Part shown: positions 58,448 to 64,000 of the stretch, in pieces | Layout: the number at the start of each line of letters is the position of its first letter | Position numbering within the stretch: the first letter of the stretch is position 1 | Assembly: GCA_035547835.1 (NCBI GenBank) | Contig: DASZTW010000005.1 | Coordinates: forward strand, 838,706-902,705 | DNA: 64,000 nt | Direction: 5' to 3' | Origin: Acidimicrobiales bacterium | Lineage (GTDB): Bacteria > Actinomycetota > Acidimicrobiia > Acidimicrobiales > Iamiaceae | Made by a program: the position numbers and the translations under genes | Notes under the pieces: generated by a model | Told to the model about the DNA's origin: nothing | What the model saw: the letters and a program-made list of their open reading frames with translations, nothing else | The model's database searches: none

Positions 58448-58690
58448 TTAGCCACATTCCACGCTCGCCGCCAGATTGAGAAGGGCCTTTTGAGGCGGCG
58501 ACCTGAAGCCAGGCAGTCCAGTGAGACCGACCCCGGTCGCAATCGCCGTGCACTCTGCCGCGCGAGGATCACCCGATCCGAGATAGGCGGTGCCCGCGAG
58601 CCCTCCAGTTGCGACGGAACCGATACAGGCGAGCTTGGCTCCGTCTGCACAGGGCATCGGTCCCTCTACGGAAGATCGACACACCTTCAA
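58448..58690 (-). pseudogene. RHS toxin tip D remnant, homologous to tip B
   Basis: The open frame from a TTG overlapping the preceding stop gives 80 residues. PCADGAKLACIG to GVGLTGLPGFRSPPQKALLN closely follows the end of tip B (PCADGVKQACVV to VGVTGLPGMRTEGGSALLG). No RHS core precedes it, so it is only the end of a tip. It is followed by its paralogous immunity gene. TTG-coupled expression is possible but unlikely to be functional. Confidence 0.6.
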
Positions 58691-58944
58691 AGGAACGGGT
58701 CACCGCCCGCCCGTACCCGACCGACAAACTGGTTCAGGCGCCAAATGAGCCACCCAAGACCGAGGGCGGCAACCGCGAAGGCCGCCAAACCAAGCGGAAG
58801 GCAATGATCCACGATCGCGAGCACACCCGTAGGAACTAAACCCACGAGGAAGACGACAATTGCGAACAACGCGAACCGCATCGTTGGGGTGAGGGGCCGA
58901 ATGAGGTCCACGGTCCAGACCCGCATAGCGGCGAGACGACTCAT
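58687..58944 (-). CDS. small two-helix membrane protein, candidate immunity protein C
   Basis: The 85-residue protein starts at an ATG overlapping the stop of tip C (ATGA). It has two hydrophobic segments (FALFAIVVFLVGLVPTGVLAI and LGLAAFAVAALGLGWLIW) and a short basic end. Translational coupling and size fit an immunity protein for the hydrophobic tip C. There is no recognised family. Confidence 0.6.
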   Translation of the reverse strand: MSRLAAMRVWTVDLIRPLTPTMRFALFAIVVFLVGLVPTGVLAIVDHCLPLGLAAFAVAALGLGWLIWRLNQFVGRVRAGGDPFL

Positions 58945-59513
58945 CCGAACTCCCACCCGTATATGAGCCCTCCGGCGCATCCTATACCTGCACCAACTTC
59001 GGGGGCTTCGGGGCCTGTGAATGGCGCCACGTACACGCCCGCGATGCCGCCGGACGTCCCGGCTATCTCACAGGCGCCTATGGCAGATCTGACCCGATTC
59101 AATGTCTCGCTTATCGAGGGCGCGGCATGCCAGGCTGGCTGCACGACGCCGTGGTGAATTGGCTGGATGAGATCACGGTTCGCCCAGCTGGCTGCCCCTA
59201 CTATCCAGGACCTCTTCTTCGGAGGATTCGGGAAGAAGGCGTGGGTGTAGCGGTTGGCGGGCCGTGTTGGCTTCCTCAGCAGAGCATGAGGGACGGGGTT
59301 CTGAACGTAGAAGGTGTACGCCGCGCGCTGTCTCGTCCAGGATGGGGGGTTGACGGCGATGTAGCCGTTGCCGTAGTTGGTCATGGTGCCGCCTAGGTCG
59401 GTGGCGCGGATGGGGTTTTGGTTGGTGTAGTCGTAGTTGTTGGCGGAGCCGTCGGGGACGGGGTCGACGGTGAGGAATCTGCCGAGTTGAGGGTCATACG
59501 GTCGGGCGCCCAT
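58941..59513 (-). CDS. RHS C-terminal core end with tip C (frameshifted from its repeats)
   Basis: The 190-residue frame begins at the internal MGARPYDPQLGRFLTVDPVP of the RHS core and passes GGTMTNYGNGYIAVNPP. A variable segment leads to ANRYTHAFFPN, then tip C, about 90 residues rich in Gly/Ala with possible membrane-active stretches (ACEIAGTSGGIAGVYVAPF, GAGIGCAGGLIYG). The RHS repeat sequence upstream (59536-60160) is in another frame, so no intact protein joins them. It may be silent. Immunity gene C follows by ATGA. Confidence 0.6.
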   Translation of the reverse strand: MGARPYDPQLGRFLTVDPVPDGSANNYDYTNQNPIRATDLGGTMTNYGNGYIAVNPPSWTRQRAAYTFYVQNPVPHALLRKPTRPANRYTHAFFPNPPKKRSWIVGAASWANRDLIQPIHHGVVQPAWHAAPSISETLNRVRSAIGACEIAGTSGGIAGVYVAPFTGPEAPEVGAGIGCAGGLIYGWEFG

Positions 59514-59535
59514 CTCGATGGTGGGGCGTAGCCCG
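59348..59535 (-). repeat. 188-bp RHS core block, copy 1
   Basis: Codes for the core end from EMGARPYDPQLGRF to YGNGYIAVNP. Near-identical to 61690-61877 and 63813-64000 with exactly equal length. It is the likely homology arm for exchange of tips. Confidence 0.8.
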
Positions 59536-60160
59536 CCTTGGTGTAGCTGTCGCCACCCAGGCTGTTCGTGTTGCCGTGCACGTCATAGCCAACGGCCCCG
59601 ACCGCAGCGGCACCCGACGTGGACGTGAGACGGTCACCGGGCCCGTAGCAGTAGTCGGTGGTGGCGCCATCGATGGTCACCGCAGAACGGTTCGAGTCCG
59701 CACCCGGATCCACCATCGCGCCACCAGCGCACCCCGCGGTCGTGCCGTACACGTACCGCAGCGTAGAAGACCCCCCACCACCCGTGGCGACCGACGCATC
59801 GGTCACGCGGCCAGCGGTGTCATACGCGAACGTGGAGGTCGCCGCGCCCGACGTGGCGTCGACCCGTTCGGCCACGACGCGGCCTGACTGGGAGTACCCC
59901 GACCCCGACCCGGACGCGACCTGATCGGAGGTGAGCGTCCCGCCTGGGCCTGTGGCGGTCAACGAGTCGGTGCGGCCCTCGGCGTCGCGGCCGACGGTCA
60001 ACGACGTGCCGTTGCCGCCGTTACCGGCCCCGGTCGGGTACGCCACCGAGGCAAGGTCGAAGTGCGCGTCGTAGGACACCCGGGCGACCACGGCGCCGTC
60101 CCACGACTGCGATGTCACCCGGCCATCGGCTTGCTCGCATCCGGTGACCCACATGGCGAG
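59393..60160 (-). pseudogene. RHS repeat region fragment, 5'-truncated and frameshifted
   Basis: Residues such as ARVSYDAHFDLASVAYPTGA, VDATSGAATSTFAYDTAGRV and GGSSTLRYVYGTT are RHS/YD repeats. They share a 247-bp near-identical block with cassette B (59625-59871 versus 61959-62205). The 5' end is lost at the ISL3-like remnant near 60160. At GNTNSLGGDSYTKAG the frame differs by two bases from the MGARPYDPQ frame, so the core is broken. Confidence 0.65.
59625..59871 (-). repeat. 247-bp RHS repeat block, copy 1
   Basis: Same length and nearly the same sequence as 61959-62205. It ends at GAACGGGT, where the two copies diverge sharply. Confidence 0.75.
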
Positions 60161-60464
60161 GTCCGCACGGCCTGGCACGCGAGGGAAGCCATGCCATCGA
60201 TCTACGACCTTGACAGTCCGGAGTTGGCCGGCCAGTTCGCCGGCGCCTGCAAGACGAGTCGTGCCCGATCAAGGTCAGTTCGCTGGGCCGCACCATCGCC
60301 CGGTGGCGGGACCAGATCGTCGCGTGGCACCACGCGCCGGTGAGCAACGGCCCGACCGAGGCGATCAACAACCTCATCAAGCGGGCAAGCGTGTCGGGTT
60401 CGGGTTCCGCCGCTTCGCCCGCTACCGCATCCGCGTGCTGCTCTATGACGGGAAACCGAGCTGA
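60160..60464 (+). mobile_element. ISL3-family transposase remnant (3' end)
   Basis: Three frames must be joined to read AWHAREAMPSIYDLDSPEL, then SNGPTEAINNLIKR, then RVGFGFRRFARYRIRVLLY and GKPS with a TGA at 60464. This is the standard ISL3-type C-terminus. At least two frameshifts and a missing 5' part make it inactive. It lies on the opposite strand to the RHS fragment it truncates. Confidence 0.75.
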
Positions 60465-60502
60465 GACCGACTCGACACGGTCACACCTCGCTGAAACGCG
60501 AA

Positions 60503-60547
60503 GCGCCGAGATACCTCAGTGAACAGTGCGACCTCATTTGCGAATCC
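60503..60547 (-). pseudogene. immunity gene B-like fragment
   Basis: The minus strand reads GFANEVALFTEVSRR, nearly identical to GFTNEAALFTEVSRR of the gene at 60797-61234. A TAG immediately upstream shows that only the 3' scrap survives. This indicates a former extra cassette between cassettes B and C. Confidence 0.6.
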
Positions 60548-60569
60548 CTATAGGCCGCCGCGCATAGTC

Positions 60570-60800
60570 CTACGTATGCGTCCGCCGCGCCGCCTGTTTG
60601 GCAGGCGATGGACGTTCGTGCGCCTCGATGATGAGATTGGCCAGCGGTCTGACAGTCGACGCTCCGAGCTTCACCATGTCCCATGCTGCCTTCCCTGCTG
60701 TGCGCGATGTGCTCAGCTGGCCGGCGTGGGGGCTCGTGTATGCGGAGACCGCGGGGGCACGAAGCGAGCCCTCCGCATTGGGCCGTCCTTCACGTCTCAA
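60570..60800 (-). CDS. possible small ORF after immunity gene B (weak)
   Basis: This 76-codon frame opens at a TTG overlapping the stop of immunity gene B (TTGA). It includes SRTAGKAAWDMVKLGASTVRPLANL, which does not match anything I know. It may be decayed tip sequence like 58448-58690, which starts in the same TTGA manner. The 60465-60797 stretch otherwise contains only the fragment at 60503. Confidence 0.25.
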   Translation of the reverse strand: MRREGRPNAEGSLRAPAVSAYTSPHAGQLSTSRTAGKAAWDMVKLGASTVRPLANLIIEAHERPSPAKQAARRTHT

Positions 60801-61234
60801 GGCACTGTCCTTAGGTTGGTCGCCCGTCGAGATACCTCGGTGAAGAGCGCAGCCTCATTCGTGAATCCAGTTGGCGTTGTGATCTTCCGATCCATAGCCT
60901 TCCAGACGTAGTAGAGATTTCTTCCTCCTCCGCCACGCAACACTGCAACCAGGTCACTCCAGGGAATCGTGACGCGTCGCACGGGTGCCCTGAACTGCAG
61001 ACCTGAGGCCAGCAGAATCAGCCTGGTCGGCATTCGGAGCCGTCTGACAAGGATGGCTAACGTCGCCGCCGCGGCCGCTGCGCAGGTCACCACAGTAAGT
61101 AGTACTCCGGACACCAGTAATAGCAAGAGCCATGCGCTGCATGCCATCACCAGGTCGAGCAATAGCTCATACGCTAATGAACCCCGGCTGACTTGGAACC
61201 CGTCGAGGGGTGTCTGGTCCAAGGGGTGTGTCAC
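60797..61234 (-). CDS. two-helix membrane protein, candidate immunity protein B
   Basis: The 145-residue protein starts with a GTG directly after the TAG of tip B. Two membrane helices (LVMACSAWLLLLLVSGVLLTVV and CAAAAAATLAILV) precede a soluble part MPTRLILLASGLQFRAPVRR to TGFTNEAALFTEVSRRATN, paralogous to immunity protein D. Having paralogous immunity genes behind paralogous tips is strong support for a toxin-immunity relation. Confidence 0.68.
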   Translation of the reverse strand: MTHPLDQTPLDGFQVSRGSLAYELLLDLVMACSAWLLLLLVSGVLLTVVTCAAAAAATLAILVRRLRMPTRLILLASGLQFRAPVRRVTIPWSDLVAVLRGGGGRNLYYVWKAMDRKITTPTGFTNEAALFTEVSRRATNLRTVP

Positions 61235-62205
61235 CTAACCGGCCGCCGCGCACGAGAGGCTGCCGCCGAGGCCGAGGAGCGCACTCCCGCCTTCTGTTCG
61301 CATACCCGGCAGACCAGTCACCCCGACCGCAGTGGCGGCGAGTTCGCAGACGCCCTGACCAACCGACCCACTTCCGATGTACAGCGCTGAAGATGATATG
61401 CCCAGCACGCCGGACACTACGCACGCCTGCTTGACTCCATCGGCACAAGGTATGCTCGCGAACCCGGCTAGTACGTTCGTTACATCGCCGAGCGTATGTA
61501 AGCCTCTTTGCCACCAGGATCTGCCGGCTTCCTTGACTTGGGGGAAGAAGGCGTGGGTGTAGCGGTTGGCGGGCATGGGGTGGGCGGTCATGGTTCTCAT
61601 GTGGGCGATCGTGTCGCCCGGTGAGCCTGTGTAACGGGGCGGTTGGATCGCCGTGTAGGCGGCTCGCCGCTGCGTCGCGTAGCCCGACGGGTTGACGGCG
61701 ATGTAGCCGTTGCCGTAGTCGGTCATGGTGCCGCCTAGGTCGGTGGCGCCGATGGGGTTTTGGTTGGTGTAGTCGTAGTTGTTGGCGGAGCCGCCGGGGA
61801 CGGGGTCGATGGTGAGGAACCTGCCGAGTTGAGGGTCATACGGTCGGGCGCCCATCTCGATGGTGGGGCGTAGCCCGGCTTGGTGTTCGACGGGGCGGGT
61901 CGTGTTGCCGTGCCCGTCATGGGCCACCGCCCCGACCGGCGTGGCGCCCGACGTCCAGGTGAGACGATCACCGGGCCCGTAGCAGTAATCGGTGGTGGCG
62001 CCATCGATGGTCACCGCAGAACGGTTCGAGTCCGCACCCGGATCCACCATCGCGCCTGCGCCACACCCCGTGGTCGTGCCGTACACGTACCGCAGCGTAG
62101 AAGACCCCCCACCACCCGTGGCGACCGACGCATCGGTCACGCGGCCAGCGGTGTCATAGCCAAACGTGGAGGTCGCCGCACCCGACGTGGCGTCAACCCG
62201 TTCGG
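61235..62205 (-). CDS. orphan RHS tip cassette B (RHS core end plus tip B)
   Basis: The open frame runs from RHS repeat sequence at 62205 (ERVDATSGAATSTF) through EMGARPYDPQLGRFLTIDPVPG and IAVNP. A variable linker leads to PANRYTHAFFPQ, and then tip B (about 100 residues, hydrophobic and Gly/Ser-rich: GVLGISSSALYIGSGSVGQG, TAVGVTGLPGM, GGSALLGLGGSLSC). It has no N-terminal part, signal or convincing start (only an internal GTG at 62140). It begins 8 nt beyond an unrelated stop codon. I read it as a stored tip that becomes active by recombination. Confidence 0.68.
61690..61877 (-). repeat. 188-bp RHS core block, copy 2
   Basis: Near-identical to 59348-59535 and 63813-64000; in frame with tip B. 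Confidence 0.8.
61959..62205 (-). repeat. 247-bp RHS repeat block, copy 2
   Basis: Near-identical to 59625-59871. Its upstream edge at 62205 is an abrupt junction with the 3' end of the four-helix membrane protein gene. Confidence 0.75.
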
Positions 62206-62212
62206 TAGCCCA

Positions 62213-62737
62213 TCAGCGCCAGCGGGCGGGTCGACCGACGGTCACACACCTGACGATCGTCACGAAGAGCAGGACAGTGAAGACTACCTGCACCATCAGA
62301 CCTGCGCTGATGTGGCCGCCGGTTGCCAGGCGGATCATCAAGACGACAATCGATGGGGCGCCGAGAACGCACAACAACACCGCGGCCAGCCTCGATAGCG
62401 AGTTCAACCGCGGCCCCGGAGGAGGAGCGAAGTTCCATCCAGACCCCCGGGCCGGGTCGGCTATCTCCGGAGCGCCGACGAACGGCTCCGGCCCACTTGA
62501 ACGCCCGGCGTGGAGTCCCGCCACGTGCTGGCGAAGACCAGCGAGCGACCATACAGCCGTGGCCACGGCCATGAGCAACACGATTGTGCCAACGATCCGC
62601 GATGCCAGGACGAGCCCGAAGATCCCGACGCCTGCCGCCGAGCACACCAGTGCGACCCACGCCAAGACCGCAACCTGACCCTGGACGGGCGTCCCGCGAC
62701 GGAAGTCCCGAACCCACTCTCGGGCTCGTTGGATCAC
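62213..62737 (-). CDS. four-helix membrane protein in RHS cassette A
   Basis: The 174-residue protein has two pairs of membrane helices (VAVLAWVALVCSAAGVGIFGLVLASRIVGTIVLLMAVATAVWSL; residues about 22-65, and about 115-165) with a Pro/Gly linker. It lies 117 nt after immunity candidate A and may be a second immunity or accessory protein of cassette A. There is no recognised family. The 117-nt gap shows nothing notable. Confidence 0.6.
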   Translation of the reverse strand: MIQRAREWVRDFRRGTPVQGQVAVLAWVALVCSAAGVGIFGLVLASRIVGTIVLLMAVATAVWSLAGLRQHVAGLHAGRSSGPEPFVGAPEIADPARGSGWNFAPPPGPRLNSLSRLAAVLLCVLGAPSIVVLMIRLATGGHISAGLMVQVVFTVLLFVTIVRCVTVGRPARWR

Positions 62738-62854
62738 GCTGACCTACCTCGTTCGATGGATCATGAATACATAACCGGTCGCTTCAGACCACACGATCCA
62801 GCGCCCGTCGCGGCTTACTAGTGAACCCGTGTGGATTACACACTTAGACAAGTG

Positions 62855-63427
62855 TCATCGACGAGCTGTGGCCGTCTTCATGACCCGTCGAAGACATCTG
62901 CGGTAATGATCACGAAGCGTGTTGTCATCGAAGGCGCCGACTCGCAGCCAGCCATGTCGCCAAGCGTACAGATGGGTGGCCCAGACTACGATGACCCATA
63001 CGGCGACCATCCATCGCAGGGCCGGGACGAAGATCGTTGTCAATATTGCCGGAATGAAGAGTGGTGTCGTGAGGAGCGTTGCTGCGGCCAACCACCAGGG
63101 GATCTTGGCCGCTTCCGCTTCCGTCATGGGGGGCGGCGGCGTGTACTTCCGCACCACGTCCGCCCATCGCCCGGTGGCATGGTAGGACTCGAGGTCGTCG
63201 TCGTTCAATGTTGCAGCGGTTTTGAGGACCGCTGCTCTCGCACGCATTTGCGACCTTCGCCGCACGTCCTGCCGGAAGCGCTCAGTGCCGTGTTGATCTC
63301 GAATCACCATCACCGCCACGCCCGTCACGCCCAATGGCAACTCACCCCACAATAGCGAGAGGATTGTCCAATCTTCGCGAACAGGCTTATCCGAGAAGCG
63401 GACAGCAAGCCGTTCGTCGCGCCTCAT
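62855..63427 (-). CDS. membrane protein, candidate immunity protein A
   Basis: The 190-residue protein starts at an ATG overlapping the stop of RHS tip A (ATGA). A hydrophobic N-terminal stretch (LLWGELPLGVTGVAVMVI), a charged middle (residues about 45-100) and two membrane helices (WWLAAATLLTTPLFIPAILTTIF and MVAVWVIVVWATHLYAW) are followed by a basic tail. Coupling to the tip gene supports an immunity role. It is unlike proteins B and D. Confidence 0.6.
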   Translation of the reverse strand: MRRDERLAVRFSDKPVREDWTILSLLWGELPLGVTGVAVMVIRDQHGTERFRQDVRRRSQMRARAAVLKTAATLNDDDLESYHATGRWADVVRKYTPPPPMTEAEAAKIPWWLAAATLLTTPLFIPAILTTIFVPALRWMVAVWVIVVWATHLYAWRHGWLRVGAFDDNTLRDHYRRCLRRVMKTATARR

Positions 63428-64000
63428 GCAGCTGGAGTTGCGCAGCCGGGTGCGTGAGGGCTAACCCGGCAGATCACGTCTCGTGGAATGATCACCGGCC
63501 CGGGCGCCGGACCCGGGACTGTCCGACCACCGGCAGTTAGCAATTGATAGAATTTGAAGATCGTGCCATCAACGCCCGGGCTGGAGACGGCCGACCACAT
63601 GGCCCTCCCCACCCTATTGATAGCTGCTAAGAGGCCGTGGGCCTCCTTCCGCGGCTGTGGGAAGAAGGCGTGTGTGTAGCGGTTGGCAGCAGTGCCTGGG
63701 CCGACGGCTCGGCCGCCGGAACAGATAAGAGTGCTGAATCGAGAGGGCATTCCGGTGCAAGAGATAGAGGTGTGCTGGCCCCGTCTCCGATTGACCGGGA
63801 GATCCTCAGGCGGGTTGACGGCGATGTAGCCGTTGCCGTAGTCGGTCATGGTGCCGCCTAGGTCGGTGGCGCCGATGGGGTTTTGGTTGGTGTAGTCGTA
63901 GTTGTTGGCGGAGCCGCCGGGGACGGGGTCGATGGTGAGGAATCTGCCGAGTTGAGGGTCATACGGTCGGGCGCCCATCTCGATGGTGGGGCGTAGCCCG
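63424..64000 (-). CDS. RHS protein C-terminus with tip A (5' part beyond window)
   Basis: The open frame enters from the right edge inside the RHS core (EMGARPYDPQLGRFLTIDPVP, NNYDYTNQNPIGATDLGG). It passes a variable linker to AANRYTHAFFPQ and ends with tip A, about 75 residues (LLAAINRVGRAMWSAVSS to GPVIIPRDVICRV). This is the only cassette whose core could be continuous with a full RHS gene to the right. The tip matches no nuclease motif that I know. Confidence 0.72.
   Translation of the reverse strand, partial: GLRPTIEMGARPYDPQLGRFLTIDPVPGGSANNYDYTNQNPIGATDLGGTMTDYGNGYIAVNPPEDLPVNRRRGQHTSISCTGMPSRFSTLICSGGRAVGPGTAANRYTHAFFPQPRKEAHGLLAAINRVGRAMWSAVSSPGVDGTIFKFYQLLTAGGRTVPGPAPGPVIIPRDVICRVSPHAPGCATPAA
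63813..64000 (-). repeat. 188-bp RHS core block, copy 3 (at window edge)
   Basis: Same boundaries as copies 1 and 2; homology may continue past the edge. Confidence 0.75.

Noticed and set aside
60519..60911. A 130-codon plus-strand open frame
   Set aside because: It runs antisense to immunity gene B and its scrap, and has no ribosome-binding site or homology.

Overview
The window is 64 kb of high-GC chromosome from an actinobacterium. The evidence is a WhiB1-like protein next to a PdtaS-like kinase, an FrhB-type F420-associated protein, the phosphomutase/DUF3090/SCO1664 trio, a pair of Get3/ArsA-like ATPases with DUF3107, many GTG starts and many 1-4 nt GTGA/ATGA overlaps. The order argS-lysA-hom-thrC-(kinase)-rho-rpmE-prfA-prmC-sua5-wecA-atp matches the mycobacterial argS-to-atp block. 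The threonine synthase is the long form and the thrB slot holds an ApgM-like gene, so this is not a typical mycobacterium or streptomycete. An Acidimicrobiia-like lineage is my guess, not proven from the sequence.

Layout. 1-2570: the end of an alpha/beta hydrolase, class II fructose bisphosphatase (glpX), a 17-bp hairpin, and an opposing 2H phosphoesterase/GNAT gene. 2754-9984: complete ATP synthase operon on the minus strand (atpZ-I-B-E-F-H-A-G-D-C). 10139-27690: a largely co-oriented minus-strand housekeeping block running from argS, lysA, hom, thrC and the probable homoserine kinase through rho, rpmE, prfA, prmC and sua5 to an LMW-PTP, rpiB, glyA and a WecA-like transferase. A plus-strand thiolase-like gene is inserted in it. 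27760-31755: a receiver-only response regulator, tRNA-Arg(CCG), a TetR/nitroreductase pair with its own dyad, an oxidoreductase remnant and an LCP cell-wall ligase. 31922-42618: an FrhB-like protein, small envelope proteins, UdgB, the phosphomutase/DUF3090/SCO1664 trio, etfBA, a lipid kinase and GdpD. 42814-57804: whiB1/pdtaS, a P450, a thioesterase, an ArsR/SRPBCC unit divergent from a solitary clpP, the Get3-like pair, a cytochrome b/molybdoenzyme pair, mrp divergent from a SufR-like regulator, and a cysteine desulfurase.

57805-64000 is accessory DNA with AT-richer patches. On the minus strand it holds at least four RHS C-terminal tip cassettes. Each has a variable, mostly short and hydrophobic tip followed at once by a small membrane protein that is the candidate immunity protein. 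Three cassettes share a 188-bp near-identical RHS core block and two share a further 247-bp block. One cassette is frameshifted and cut by an ISL3-type transposase remnant, one is reduced to a tip fragment, and one starts abruptly beside an unrelated stop codon. This looks like a store of orphan toxin tips behind a full RHS gene that probably lies to the right of the window, and it is the most novel part.

How the genes work together: the minus-strand block couples ATP synthesis, translation termination and transcription termination with aspartate-family amino-acid synthesis. mrp, the SufR-like regulator and the cysteine desulfurase suggest an Fe-S homeostasis locus. WhiB1 and PdtaS are a conserved signalling pair. 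The RHS array is probably for contact-dependent competition.
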